Positions 54,738 through 63,959 of a stretch of DNA of 63,959 nt are shown in pieces. The DNA is taken from positions 1 to 63,959 of the forward strand of contig NZ_JAHZQQ010000005.1 of assembly GCF_019930045.1 (NCBI RefSeq), in the 5' to 3' direction. Under the pieces are notes generated by a model. It was not told the origin of the DNA, ran no database searches, and saw only the letters and a list, made by a program, of their open reading frames with translations. The position numbers and the translations under genes were made by a program. The stretch comes from Streptococcus australis (GTDB lineage: Bacteria > Bacillota > Bacilli > Lactobacillales > Streptococcaceae). The stretch's first letter is position 1. Every line of letters begins with the position of its first letter.

Positions 54738-56033
54738 ATGGAAACACAACAAAATCCAAAAAAGGCAATGTGGTTATCCCTCATTCCTGGCTTGGGACAA
54801 ATCTATAACAAACAGAAAGCAAAAGGATACATCTTTCTCGGTGTAACACTTGTCTTTCTCGCTTACTTTTTCGGGCTTGGTTTGGAGGAATTGTCTAAAC
54901 TCGTTACCCTCGGTACTGTCCGTGGAAAAGATAATTCTCTTTTTATCTTGATTCGTGGGGCCTTCCACTTAATTATCACCGTCGTTTATTTGATGTTCTA
55001 CGCCTTGAATATCAAAGATGCGGGTACTGTAGCTAAGCGGATTAATAACGGTATTCGAGTGCCGAAGACCCTAAAAGAGATGGTGAATGCTATCTATGAA
55101 AATGGCTTCCCTTATCTCTTGATCATCCCTTCTTATATTGCCATGACCTTTGCAATCATCTTCCCTGTTTTGGTTACCTTGATGATTGCCTTTACCAACT
55201 ACGACTTTAAGCATACAGCTCGCTTTACGCTCCTTGATTGGATCGGACTTCAAAACTTCACCAACATGTGGACTTTGAGTACCTTCCGTTCTGCCTTTAC
55301 ATCTGTATTGGGCTGGACCTTGATCTGGGCCTTGGCAGCTTCTACTCTTCAAATCGTTCTTGGTATCCTAACGGCTATTATTGCCAACCAACCATTCATT
55401 AAAGGAAAACGCATCTTCGGTGTTATCTTCCTTCTTCCTTGGGCGGTTCCTGCCTTCATTACGATTTTGACCTTCTCAAACATGTTCAACGATAGTATCG
55501 GGGCCATCAATGCGCAAGTCCTTCCGCTCTTTGCGAAGATTTTCCCATTCTTGGATGGGGTTCTCATTCCTTGGAAAACTGATCCTACCTGGACGAAGAT
55601 TGCTTTGATTATGATGCAAGGTTGGCTCGGCTTCCCTTACATTTACGTCTTGACACTCGGAATCTTGCAATCTATTCCAAACGACCTTTACGAAGCAGCC
55701 TATATTGATGGGGCCAACGCTTGGCAAAAATTCCGCAACATTACCTTCCCAATGATTTTGGCGGTTGCGGCACCAACGCTCATCAGCCAATACACCTTCA
55801 ACTTTAACAACTTCTCCATTATCTACCTCTTTAACGATGGTGGACCTGGATCTGTTGGTGGTAATGCTGGTTCGACAGATATCTTGATTTCTTGGATCTA
55901 TAAATTGACAACGAACTCATCACCTCAATACTCAATGGCTGCTGCGGTTACGTTGATTATCTCTCTGATTGTCATCTCGATCTCGATGATTGCCTTCAAG
56001 AAACTGCACGCATTTGATATGGAGGATGTGTAA
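54738..56033 (+). CDS. malC: Maltodextrin ABC transporter permease MalC (MalF-type)
   Basis: A 431-residue permease with eight hydrophobic segments and a soluble N-terminal part. The EAA loop, which docks the ATPase, is [21 protein letters not shown] near 318-338. The pattern is MalF-like with an N-terminal extension of two extra helices, usual for streptococcal MalC. It is one base away from malD. Confidence 0.95.
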   Translation: METQQNPKKAMWLSLIPGLGQIYNKQKAKGYIFLGVTLVFLAYFFGLGLEELSKLVTLGTVRGKDNSLFILIRGAFHLIITVVYLMFYALNIKDAGTVAKRINNGIRVPKTLKEMVNAIYENGFPYLLIIPSYIAMTFAIIFPVLVTLMIAFTNYDFKHTARFTLLDWIGLQNFTNMWTLSTFRSAFTSVLGWTLIWALAASTLQIVLGILTAIIANQPFIKGKRIFGVIFLLPWAVPAFITILTFSNMFNDSIGAINAQVLPLFAKIFPFLDGVLIPWKTDPTWTKIALIMMQGWLGFPYIYVLTLGILQSIPNDLYEAAYIDGANAWQKFRNITFPMILAVAAPTLISQYTFNFNNFSIIYLFNDGGPGSVGGNAGSTDILISWIYKLTTNSSPQYSMAAAVTLIISLIVISISMIAFKKLHAFDMEDV

Positions 56034-56034
56034 A

Positions 56035-56877
56035 ATGAAAAATTCAGTTCAATTTAAACGCCGCCTTAATCATTTCTTGACTTACCTCTACTTGGTTGTC
56101 CTTTCCATCATCATCATCTATCCATTGTTGATCACGGTTCTTTCAGCCTTCAAAACGGGTAACGTCAGTGCCTTTACACTTGATTTCAGTGGCAGTCTCA
56201 GCTTTGATAACTTCCAAAAACTCTTTACGGACACCTTATATGGTACTTGGTATCTCAATACCTTGATCATCGCCATTATTACCATGGTCGCTCAAACATC
56301 TATCATTACCTTGGCAGGATATGCATACAGCCGCTACAACTTCTTGGCTCGTAAGCAAAGTTTGGTCTTCTTCTTGATTATCCAAATGGTGCCTACCATG
56401 GCTGCTTTGACTGCCTTCTTCGTTATGGCCTTGATGTTGAATGCCTTGAACCACAGCTGGTTCCTCATCTTCCTCTATGTCGGTGGGGGAATCCCGATGA
56501 ACGCTTGGTTGATGAAGGGTTACTTCGATACAGTCCCAATTTCACTTGATGAATCTGCAAAATTGGATGGTGCTGGACACTTCCGTCGCTTCTGGCAAAT
56601 CGTCCTTCCATTGGTTCGCCCAATGATTGCGGTCCAAGCTCTTTGGGCCTTCATGGGACCTTTTGGAGACTACATCTTGTCTAAATTCTTGCTTCGCGAT
56701 GAAATCAATTACACGGTAGCTGTTGGTCTTCAAACCTTTATCAGCGACCAAAAAAATCAAAAGATTGCCTTCTTTGCGGCAGGTGCGATTCTGATTGCAG
56801 TCCCAATCTGTGTACTGTTCTTCTTCCTTCAAAAGAACTTTGTTTCAGGCTTGACAGCTGGTGGAGATAAAGGATAA
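56035..56877 (+). CDS. malD: Maltodextrin ABC transporter permease MalD (MalG-type)
   Basis: A 280-residue permease with six membrane helices. The EAA-type loop [20 protein letters not shown] lies near 176-195. The start is the ATG at 56035 with GGAGG inside the end of malC; a longer in-frame reading overlaps malC and is rejected. It partners with MalC in the channel. Confidence 0.95.
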   Translation: MKNSVQFKRRLNHFLTYLYLVVLSIIIIYPLLITVLSAFKTGNVSAFTLDFSGSLSFDNFQKLFTDTLYGTWYLNTLIIAIITMVAQTSIITLAGYAYSRYNFLARKQSLVFFLIIQMVPTMAALTAFFVMALMLNALNHSWFLIFLYVGGGIPMNAWLMKGYFDTVPISLDESAKLDGAGHFRRFWQIVLPLVRPMIAVQALWAFMGPFGDYILSKFLLRDEINYTVAVGLQTFISDQKNQKIAFFAAGAILIAVPICVLFFFLQKNFVSGLTAGGDKG

Positions 56878-56972
56878 AATAAACTTTTCTAAAACCTTCC
56901 AGCAATGATGAAAAGGACGAGATCCTCTCTCGTGCTTTTCTCCCAGTCACATTAATTTTATCTTTAAGGAAA

Positions 56973-57033
56973 GGATGGGAGTGGGACAAGGATAGCAAGT
57001 TGATTGATTTGCTACCAGTTTCTCTCCCATCTT
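56973..57033 (+). terminator. Hairpin between malD and malA
   Basis: GATGGGAG / CTCCCATC (8 bp) encloses TAGCAA / TTGCTA (6 bp); TTT follows. It contains GAGTGGGACA, the same end sequence as the fold-back elements at 28.5 and 47.7 kb, so it may be a decayed relative. The gap 56878-57105 holds nothing else clear. Confidence 0.5.
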
Positions 57034-57105
57034 TGGTTAAGGATAAAATCTTGTTATGCTCTCCATACAAGGGAAATCCATCCCGGAGATTAGAAAGGTC
57101 TCTTC

Positions 57106-57918
57106 ATGCCCTATCCATTTAACTATTTTTCCAGCCTTTTTCAGGTAAGAAAAGCATTTGCCAACCGCAAACAACTTAATTGGTTCCAAATGATCTTCAC
57201 CTCACTCTTTCTTCTATCCTTGACCCTGATTCCTGTTGCCGTTCAAAATGCGGAATTACAGACCTACCCCTTAACCACCTTTGTTAGCGATGTCTTTGAT
57301 CCCTTAACAGAGGATGTTATGAAGGACTTGAAAGAAAATGTCCGTATTGAACAGCATGAACTAGTCTATAACAGTCATTTTGGAGTTCATAAGAACAAAG
57401 CTGGCCATGTTATCATTGGTCATCACGAAGGGACTCCATTAGGTGAAAAATTAACCCTCTATTTCGATAAGACCCAACTAGTGATCAGCAGAGAAAATAA
57501 AGAACTTGCAAGCATTCCTTATCAGGCAATCAATCAAAAGAGTCTTGAAAACAAAGATGCTTTAAGCCAAGCCATTTCCAAAGATTGGTTCCAAGCCAAT
57601 CGATTGGCAGTTAGTCTCTTCCTCGTCCTCTTCTCAGGTTTCTTATCTGCTGTGAATTTTGCAATTTTAGTATTTGGAGCTTCCTTCTTCCTCTTCTTGA
57701 CACGGAAGTCCCGTCTCTTCTCTCTCAAGACCTTCAAAGAATGCTTCAACTTCACTCTCAACTGTCTTGGATTGCCTATTCTTGCGAGCGTCCTGATCAG
57801 CTTATTGTTCCACCAAGTCTTTACGACAACCATCTTGATCCAAAATATCCTATTTGTCTTGTTCCTCGCACTTGCTTTCTATAAGACTCATTTCCGGGAT
57901 CCAGATTACAAACCTTAA
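57106..57918 (+). CDS. malA: DUF1189 membrane protein MalA
   Basis: A 270-residue protein with about five membrane helices (one near 27-47, the others at about 165-260) and an extracellular domain between (about 48-160), matching DUF1189. It corresponds to malA, the first gene of malAR in pneumococcus. Its biochemical role in maltodextrin use is not known. It precedes malR by 11 bases. Confidence 0.88.
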   Translation: MPYPFNYFSSLFQVRKAFANRKQLNWFQMIFTSLFLLSLTLIPVAVQNAELQTYPLTTFVSDVFDPLTEDVMKDLKENVRIEQHELVYNSHFGVHKNKAGHVIIGHHEGTPLGEKLTLYFDKTQLVISRENKELASIPYQAINQKSLENKDALSQAISKDWFQANRLAVSLFLVLFSGFLSAVNFAILVFGASFFLFLTRKSRLFSLKTFKECFNFTLNCLGLPILASVLISLLFHQVFTTTILIQNILFVLFLALAFYKTHFRDPDYKP

Positions 57919-57929
57919 GGAGGTCTTTT

Positions 57930-58913
57930 ATGCGTGTCACCATCAAAGATGTAGCCAAACTTGCTGGCGTTGCACCATCTACCGTTACACGAGTGATTCA
58001 AAATAAATCTACCATCAGTGAAGCCACTAAAGAACGGGTTCGTTCTGCCATGAAAGAACTAGATTACCATCCAAACCTCAATGCTCGTAGCTTAGTGAGC
58101 CAGTCCAGTCAGGTGATTGCCCTTGTCTTGCCTGATGAGAGTGATGTGTTCTTCCAAAACCCATTCTTCCCAACGGTTCTCCGGGGAATTAGCCAAGTTG
58201 CTTCTGACTATGACTATGCTATCCAAATCTGCACAGGAACGGATGAAACCCACCGTTTAGAACAGCTTAAGCAGATGATTTATGGAAAACGGGTAGATGG
58301 ACTGATCTTCCTTTATTCTAAGTTGGGGGATCCACTGGTTGACTTCTGTATTCAAGATAAATTCCCTTTCCTAATCTTAGGAAAGGCAACCTCACCGTTC
58401 GTATCCTTAGTTGATAATGACAATATTAAAGCAGCTTTTGATGCGACAGAATATTTTATCAACAAAGGCTATCAAAACATCGCCTTTGTTGGAGGAAATA
58501 AGGAATTAGCCGTATCCCAAGACCGTTACAAGGGCTACCAAGAAGCTCTTGCCAGTCACCAAATCCCACTTCGTGAGGAATTGGTTAAATTCTCCTTCGG
58601 TTTCTTGCTAGAGGAGAATTCCTATCAAATCATGGATACCCTGCCTTTTGAAGAACTTGAAGCACTCATGACAACGGATATTCTAGTTGCTGAAGGGGTT
58701 CGGAGATACTTGAGTGACAAACAGGTCGATCTTCCGATTATTTCCTTCGACTCCATTCAACCGCGGATCCCTATTGACGCCTATATTGATATCAATACGG
58801 TTGAATTGGGACGCGAATCTGTCAGAACCTTACTCCAAATTATTAAAGACAACAAGGAAAACAAAACTGTTTGCTACAGACAGCTCATTGAACACTCGAT
58901 TATTGAACTTTAG
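57930..58913 (+). CDS. malR: Maltose operon repressor MalR (LacI family)
   Basis: A 327-residue LacI-family regulator. The N-terminal HTH VTIKDVAKLAGVAPSTVTRV and hinge helix NLNARSLVSQSS precede a periplasmic-binding-like effector domain. It should bind the AACGTT-centred operators upstream of malX and malQ and release on maltose or maltodextrin. It overlaps no gene but lies 8 bases ahead of pulA, placing a pullulanase in the same transcript. Confidence 0.95.
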   Translation: MRVTIKDVAKLAGVAPSTVTRVIQNKSTISEATKERVRSAMKELDYHPNLNARSLVSQSSQVIALVLPDESDVFFQNPFFPTVLRGISQVASDYDYAIQICTGTDETHRLEQLKQMIYGKRVDGLIFLYSKLGDPLVDFCIQDKFPFLILGKATSPFVSLVDNDNIKAAFDATEYFINKGYQNIAFVGGNKELAVSQDRYKGYQEALASHQIPLREELVKFSFGFLLEENSYQIMDTLPFEELEALMTTDILVAEGVRRYLSDKQVDLPIISFDSIQPRIPIDAYIDINTVELGRESVRTLLQIIKDNKENKTVCYRQLIEHSIIEL

Positions 58914-58921
58914 GAGAACCT

Positions 58922-60973
58922 ATGACCACACACTTTGCTGCTTATTTAGATGACCAAGACTTGATTCGCATGGAAGGAGGAGAGAGCGTAACGGCCTTTC
59001 TTCCTTTTACATTGACGTCTGGTTCGAAAACGATTGAACTCTTGCCGACAGAGGAAGAAAAAACTCTTCGAAGCCCCCTTCCCATCGACATGAGTCAAAG
59101 CTATACCCTCTCCAACGCTAAAGGAGAAACCTGCCTCCTCCACTACCGCGACATTGTCCGCCACCCCATCTTTGATCAGCTATATGCTTATGATGGAGAG
59201 GATTTAGGAGCTCATTACTCAAAAGAAAAAACGACCTTTGCCTTCTGGGCTCCCATTTCTCAAGAGGTTGAACTCTTGATTAACCAAACTGCCTACCCGA
59301 TGGAGCGGACAGAAAAAGGAGTTTGGCGTCTAGAACTCGAGGGAGATTGGGAAAAAGCCTCTTACTACTACCAACATCAAGTCAGCGGTGTAACCCATAT
59401 CGTTCATGATCCTTATGCTCTTTCTTCTGAAGCCAATTCAGGAGCTAGCTATGTCATCGACCGACACAAGATTGAACGCCCTATCCAGAGAGTCGCAACC
59501 CAGCTAGATCCGACTCAGGCTATTATTTATGAATTGAGCGTCCGGGATTTCTCCATGCAAAAAGAAGCTGGTTTCCATCATCCTGGAACCTTCCCAGCCC
59601 TCTTAGAATCTCCTAAGCATGGAGAACAGACCTTTGGCTTTGACTATTTGAAATCCCTGGGCATCACTCATATTCAGCTCCTGCCCCTCTATGATTTCGG
59701 AAGCGTGGATGAAACCAACCCTACTTCTGGCTACAATTGGGGCTATGACCCTGTGCAATACAATGTTCCTGAAGGAAGTTTTAGTACCAAGGCAAATGAT
59801 CCTTACCAACGGATCCTGGAGTTGCAACAGGTGATTGATGCCTACCATAAGGCAGATCTCAGCCTCATCATGGACGTTGTCTATAACCATGTTTACCTCT
59901 CTGATGAATTTGCTTTTGAGCGGATTGTCCCAGGCTATTTCTATCGCTATGACCAAGACCGTCAACGAACCAACGGAACCTTCTGTGGCAACGATGTAGC
60001 CAGCGAGAGAGCCATGGTTCGCAACTACATCAAGCAGTCAGTCAAGCAATGGGTTCAACTCTACGGCTTTGATGGTTTCCGCTTTGACCTGATGGGCATT
60101 CTTGACCGCCAAACCATGATGGAAATTCAAGAAGAATTAGTAGCCATTTACCCCAACATTTACCTCTATGGAGAAGGGTGGAAGATGGATACCGGACTAG
60201 ATCCTGAACTCTTGGCCCATCAATACAATGCTAGTCGACTTCGTCCGTATGGCTTCTTCAGTGACAATTTCCGTGATACCATTAAACGAAGCATCCTCAA
60301 AGAAGGACGTATAGACAGCCACTATTTGGCCAATGATCTGGCCAATATTTTGACTGGTAACATCGGTCTCAAAGGAGCCCCCCACTTTGTACGTCCTCAA
60401 CAGGCGATCAACTATGTGGAATGCCACGACAACGCAACCTTCTTTGACTACCTCAAGGTTGAAGATCCAAACATTTCAGAGGAGCAGCGTCAGGCTAAAG
60501 CTCGACTCGGCCTGCACCTCGTACTCTTAGCTCAAGGAGTTCCCTTCCTACATGCTGGTCAAGAGTTCTATCGCAGCAAGGGCTTAGAAGAGAATACTTA
60601 CAATCTTCCGGATGCTCTAAATCAACTAGACTGGCTTTCTTCTATAGCTTATGAAACAGATGTTCAGTTCCTGCGCGAATTGATTGCCTATCGTAAAAAG
60701 GAAGAGCTCCTCCGCCTTGTAAATGCCCAAGACATTCGAGATTATTGTCAAGTTACTTGGACTTCGGAGAAGACCTTCTCATACAGCATCGAGAAAGACG
60801 GACGTAAGTTGCTTATCTTGGTCAACCTGGGGGATCAAGAATGGTCCTATCGACTCAAACAGCCTGCTAAATTAGCAATTTCCTACCCTCATATTTATGG
60901 AGGAGATCAAAATATTTCTCAAGAAGAATTTACCGTTCCAGGCCATGGCTGGATCTTGGTAGAAAAAGCATAA
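58922..60973 (+). CDS. pulA: Type I pullulanase (cytoplasmic)
   Basis: A 683-residue GH13 debranching enzyme with no signal peptide. A CBM48 domain (about 95-165, TTFAFWAPISQEVELLI) precedes the catalytic domain, which has the type I signature SGYNWGYDPVQYNVPEGSF. Catalytic residues are Asp in FDGFRFDLMGIL, Glu in YLYGEGWKMD and the third acid in VECHDNATFFDY. It cuts alpha-1,6 branches of imported dextrins, feeding MalQ and MalP. No cell-wall anchor, so it differs from the surface pullulanase SpuA. Confidence 0.95.
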   Translation: MTTHFAAYLDDQDLIRMEGGESVTAFLPFTLTSGSKTIELLPTEEEKTLRSPLPIDMSQSYTLSNAKGETCLLHYRDIVRHPIFDQLYAYDGEDLGAHYSKEKTTFAFWAPISQEVELLINQTAYPMERTEKGVWRLELEGDWEKASYYYQHQVSGVTHIVHDPYALSSEANSGASYVIDRHKIERPIQRVATQLDPTQAIIYELSVRDFSMQKEAGFHHPGTFPALLESPKHGEQTFGFDYLKSLGITHIQLLPLYDFGSVDETNPTSGYNWGYDPVQYNVPEGSFSTKANDPYQRILELQQVIDAYHKADLSLIMDVVYNHVYLSDEFAFERIVPGYFYRYDQDRQRTNGTFCGNDVASERAMVRNYIKQSVKQWVQLYGFDGFRFDLMGILDRQTMMEIQEELVAIYPNIYLYGEGWKMDTGLDPELLAHQYNASRLRPYGFFSDNFRDTIKRSILKEGRIDSHYLANDLANILTGNIGLKGAPHFVRPQQAINYVECHDNATFFDYLKVEDPNISEEQRQAKARLGLHLVLLAQGVPFLHAGQEFYRSKGLEENTYNLPDALNQLDWLSSIAYETDVQFLRELIAYRKKEELLRLVNAQDIRDYCQVTWTSEKTFSYSIEKDGRKLLILVNLGDQEWSYRLKQPAKLAISYPHIYGGDQNISQEEFTVPGHGWILVEKA

Positions 60974-61009
60974 AAAATTCCTGCAAGAAGTTCTTGCAGG
61001 AATTTTTTA
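60972..61009. terminator. Bidirectional terminator between pulA and the YitT-family gene
   Basis: AAAAAATTCCTGCAAGAA / TTCTTGCAGGAATTTTTT, a near-perfect long stem with T-runs on both strands between convergent genes. Confidence 0.92.
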
Positions 61010-61948
61010 ATCTTCTACTTCGACAAAGCGTCCAATAATATGAACATTGTCTGAAATTGTTATAAAAGCTTGAGGATCCGCTTTTTCCATTAAAAGTTTA
61101 AACTCATTAAACTCTGCTCGGGTAATAACAGTGAGCAAGACCGCTTTTTCCTGATGGTTATAGGTTCCTTCGGCATTGTGGATAATGGTTGCCCCACGAT
61201 GCAAGCGCTTATGGATTTTCTCAATAATCTTATCCGGTTGGCTAGTGACAATCATAGCTTGCATCCGCTTCTGCTTGGTAAAGACAGCATCTGTCACTCG
61301 ACTAGAAACAAAAATCGTAATCATCGAATAGAGAGCGTACTTCCAACCAAAGGTCATCCCGGCAATCAACATGATGGTCCCATTGACGATGAGAGATATT
61401 TTCCCGACATTCTTACCCGTTCGTTTTCGAATGGTCAAACTGACAATATCGGTTCCCCCACTTGAGATATTATTCCGAAGAGCAAAACCAATCCCTGTCC
61501 CCATAACAACACCCCCAAACAAGGCGTTCATGATAGGGTCATTGGTGAGAGTAACTTCGGGGACAAATTGGATAAAGAAGGAACTCATGGACACCGTGAT
61601 AAAGGTGAAAATGGTAAATTTATGGCCAATTTGATACCAGGCAATAATCATTAAGGGCAGATTGATGGCATAAAATGACAAGGAAACAGGAATCGTAAAG
61701 CCCAAAAATCGATCACTAAGAGCGGAAACAATCTGTGCTAACCCTGTCGCGCCACTTGAATAGACACGTCCCGGCTGGAAAAAGAAGTTCACAGCAATCG
61801 CAGATAAAAATCCATAGACCAATGAGGCTGAAATCTTTTCATCATACTTTTCGCGGGAAATACTTTTCAAGACCCGTAATAATTTAAAATTATAAGCAAT
61901 TCTTCTCACATAAAAACGTAAGATTTTACCTAAGCGAGTTTTTTTCAT
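61007..61948 (-). CDS. YitT family membrane protein (DUF161/DUF2179)
   Basis: A 313-residue protein: five to six membrane helices (about 40-205) with the family pattern YSSGATGLAQIVS and SSGGTDIVSLTIRK, followed by a cytosolic DUF2179 domain (about 225-313, MQAMIVTSQPDKIIEKIHK and ALL..ITRAEF). Function is unknown; a transport role is often assumed. It has its own leader. Confidence 0.88.
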   Translation of the reverse strand: MKKTRLGKILRFYVRRIAYNFKLLRVLKSISREKYDEKISASLVYGFLSAIAVNFFFQPGRVYSSGATGLAQIVSALSDRFLGFTIPVSLSFYAINLPLMIIAWYQIGHKFTIFTFITVSMSSFFIQFVPEVTLTNDPIMNALFGGVVMGTGIGFALRNNISSGGTDIVSLTIRKRTGKNVGKISLIVNGTIMLIAGMTFGWKYALYSMITIFVSSRVTDAVFTKQKRMQAMIVTSQPDKIIEKIHKRLHRGATIIHNAEGTYNHQEKAVLLTVITRAEFNEFKLLMEKADPQAFITISDNVHIIGRFVEVED

Positions 61949-61974
61949 GACTATCTCTCAATTTATAAATAAAG

Positions 61975-62013
61975 GGAAAATCTCAGAAGCTACTTCTGCT
62001 GATTTTCCGCTTT
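61975..62013 (-). terminator. Terminator of aspS
   Basis: GGAAAATC / GATTTTCC outer stem with an inner AGAAG / CTTCT stem, followed by CTTTATTT on the minus strand. Confidence 0.65.
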
Positions 62014-62018
62014 TATTC

Positions 62019-63773
62019 TTACTCCTCAGTTTTGACTTCCACTTGTAGACTCAACTCTTCTAGTTGTTTAGTGGCTACTGTAGAAGGGGCTTGGGTCATC
62101 GGATCTGTTGCCTTATTGTTCTTAGGGAAGGCAATCACTTCACGGATATTCTCCTCACCAGCTAACAACATAACAAAACGGTCCAAACCAAGAGCCAATC
62201 CACCATGTGGAGGGAAACCATAATCCATAGCTTCTAGCAAGAAACCAAATTGCTCTGTTGCATCTTCTTTTGAGAAACCGAGAGCTGTAAACATCCGTTC
62301 TTGCAATTCTTTTTGGTTAATCCGGAGACTTCCTCCCCCAAGTTCGTAACCATTGAGCACAATGTCATAGGCAATGGCACGTACCTTGGCAAGATCGCCC
62401 TCTAATTCATGAGCTGTCTCTGCTTGCGGAAGTGTAAAGGGATGGTGGGCACTCATGTAACGGTCTTCTTCTTCAGACCACTCAAACATTGGCCAATCTA
62501 CCACCCATAGGAAGTTGAATTGACTGTTGTCAATGAGGTCCAATTCCTTGGCAATTCTACAACGAAGGGCACCTAGTGTTGCGTTGGCTACTTCTAATGT
62601 ATCTGCTACAAAGAGGACCAAATCTTTTTCTTCCAACTGTAAAGCACTTGTCAACTCTGTTGTCACATCTGTCAAAAACTTAGCAACTGGACCGTTCAAA
62701 GCACCATCCGCCACCTTGACCCATGCTAGACCTTTAGCGCCATATTGTTTGGCTACTTCTGTCAGCTTATCGATGTCTTTACGTGAGTAGTTATCTGCAG
62801 CGCCTTTGACGACAATGGCTTTCACTGCTGGAGCTTCTGAAAAGACCTTAAAGTCTACGCCCTTTACAACTTCTGTCAAGTCTGTCAAGAGCATCTCAAA
62901 ACGAGTATCTGGCTTGTCAGAACCGTAAAGAGCCATCGCATCATCGTACTTCATCCGTGGGAAAGGAAGTGTCACTTCAATCCCCTTGGTTTCTTTCATG
63001 ACACGCGCGATTAAACCTTCTGTAATATCTTGAATTTCTTGCTCTGTCAGGAAGGAGGTTTCTAAGTCGACCTGTGTAAACTCAGGTTGACGGTCTCCAC
63101 GTAAATCTTCATCACGGAAACATTTGACGATTTGATAATAGCGGTCAAAGCCGGCATTCATCAATAACTGTTTGGTGATTTGAGGGCTTTGAGGCAAGGC
63201 ATAAAAGTGACCCTTGTTAACACGAGATGGAACGAGGTAGTCACGCGCCCCTTCTGGAGTTGACTTAGAAAGGAAAGGTGTTTCCACATCGATAAATTCC
63301 AACTCATCCAAGTAGTTGCGGATAGAATGCGTTACCTTGGCACGTAATTTCAAGTTTTCCAACATTTCTGGACGACGCAAGTCCAAATATCGATAGCGGA
63401 GACGGGTATCGTCGTTAGCTTCAATGCCGTCCTTGATCTCAAATGGCGTGGTTTTTGCCGTATTAAGGACAGTCAAAGAAGAAACATGCATTTCAACCTG
63501 ACCTGTTGCAATTTTATCATTGGCTTGCTGTCTGGCAGCAACTTGACCTGTCACTTCGATCACATACTCGCTACGAAGACTTTCGGCCGTTGCCATGACT
63601 TCCGAACTGACAGTTTCTGGATTGATGACCAATTGCATAATCCCTTCACGGTCCCGCAAATCAATAAAGATTAATCCACCCAAATCGCGGCGTCGACTCA
63701 CCCATCCCTTGAGGGTTAGTTCTTGTCCAATGTGTTCCTCTCGAACACGTCCAGCATACATGGAACGTTTCAT
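62019..63773 (-). CDS. aspS: Aspartyl-tRNA synthetase
   Basis: A 584-residue class II synthetase. N-terminal OB-fold anticodon domain ([20 protein letters not shown]), motif 1 around [19 protein letters not shown], motif 2 [19 protein letters not shown], bacterial GAD insertion, and motif 3 [15 protein letters not shown]. The start is set at MKRSMYAG, the family's conserved start; the alternative is a TTG six codons earlier. Usually downstream of hisS, which would lie beyond the window. Confidence 0.97.
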   Translation of the reverse strand: MKRSMYAGRVREEHIGQELTLKGWVSRRRDLGGLIFIDLRDREGIMQLVINPETVSSEVMATAESLRSEYVIEVTGQVAARQQANDKIATGQVEMHVSSLTVLNTAKTTPFEIKDGIEANDDTRLRYRYLDLRRPEMLENLKLRAKVTHSIRNYLDELEFIDVETPFLSKSTPEGARDYLVPSRVNKGHFYALPQSPQITKQLLMNAGFDRYYQIVKCFRDEDLRGDRQPEFTQVDLETSFLTEQEIQDITEGLIARVMKETKGIEVTLPFPRMKYDDAMALYGSDKPDTRFEMLLTDLTEVVKGVDFKVFSEAPAVKAIVVKGAADNYSRKDIDKLTEVAKQYGAKGLAWVKVADGALNGPVAKFLTDVTTELTSALQLEEKDLVLFVADTLEVANATLGALRCRIAKELDLIDNSQFNFLWVVDWPMFEWSEEEDRYMSAHHPFTLPQAETAHELEGDLAKVRAIAYDIVLNGYELGGGSLRINQKELQERMFTALGFSKEDATEQFGFLLEAMDYGFPPHGGLALGLDRFVMLLAGEENIREVIAFPKNNKATDPMTQAPSTVATKQLEELSLQVEVKTEE

Positions 63774-63809
63774 TGTATTTTTACTCTCCAAACTAATATT
63801 CTTCCTTCT

Positions 63810-63818
63810 ATTTTACCA
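63810..63818 (-). promoter_or_regulatory. Possible promoter of aspS
   Basis: Minus-strand TGGTAAAAT, an extended -10-like sequence with hexamer 63815-63810. The remaining bases to the window end show no coding feature and too little sequence to judge a T-box. Confidence 0.4.
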
Positions 63819-63959
63819 TAAAGCCTGTCAGATAAGTGCTTTTCCAGAGATTTTTCCAGAAAAAACAGTTCTTTTATTCCGCCCCCAATTGTCAAGTCAA
63901 GTGCAACAAAGTCATTCCTCTGATTAAGCGAGTGTTCTTCCAGCTGTTTGAGCTAGCTC

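Noticed and set aside
1-63959. Prophage, insertion sequence or integrative element
   Set aside because: No integrase, transposase, phage structural gene, attachment repeat or tRNA target was seen; only short non-coding fold-back elements.

Overview
The window is a stretch of a low-GC Gram-positive chromosome from an oral streptococcus of the Mitis/Sanguinis group; S. parasanguinis or a near relative is my best guess. The evidence is an LPxTG adhesin, choline-independent cell-wall hydrolases with Bsp-like repeats, a cpsABCD-type polysaccharide operon, the maltodextrin locus malQ-malP / malXCDAR-pulA, and the run argS / argR-mutS-mutL-ruvA-tag-cinA-recA-spx with a SigX (competence) box in front of cinA. 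No tRNA, rRNA, prophage, insertion sequence or CRISPR array was seen.

Layout. (1) 0-10 kb, surface proteins, all on the minus strand: a CnaB-repeat adhesin, then two tandem secreted hydrolases built from the same repeat. One has a C-terminal CHAP domain and is broken by a one-base frameshift; the other has an N-terminal GH25 lysozyme and a C-terminal C39-like peptidase domain. (2) 10.2-25.7 kb, one minus-strand polysaccharide operon read cpsA-B-C-D, wchA, wchF, licD-like, ispD/tarI-like, SDR, GT2, capsule-synthesis GT, GT2, wzy, GT4, wzx. It holds assembly machinery, an initiating sugar transferase, a rhamnosyltransferase and a probable CDP-alditol module; rml and glf genes are absent. (3) 25.8-33.7 kb: four lipoproteins, cls, folC, DUF1292-ruvX-ireB and spxA. 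(4) 33.7-47.2 kb: DNA repair and competence (recA, cinA, tag, ruvA, mutL, mutS), argR and argS, interrupted by two opposite-strand insertions: an S66 peptidase gene, and a LytTR regulator with its DUF3021 membrane partner. (5) 47.3-49 kb: a small membrane protein, nrdI and a membrane protein. (6) 49-61 kb: the maltodextrin regulon, with divergent promoters around clustered MalR/CcpA-type operators. (7) 61-63.8 kb: a YitT-family protein and aspS.

The least explained material is non-coding. Upstream of folC is a tandem array of alternating hairpins with conserved 14-nt loops and different but still paired stems, ending in a terminator just before the folC ribosome binding site. Two nearly identical 175-bp fold-back elements act as 3' ends for unrelated genes at 28.5 and 47.7 kb. 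A further multi-hairpin fold-back element lies between the LytTR pair and mutS. In the polysaccharide operon, the ISPD-like plus LicD-like pairing parallels the eukaryotic CDP-ribitol/ribitol-phosphate transfer pair. All functional calls come from reading motifs; no database search was possible.
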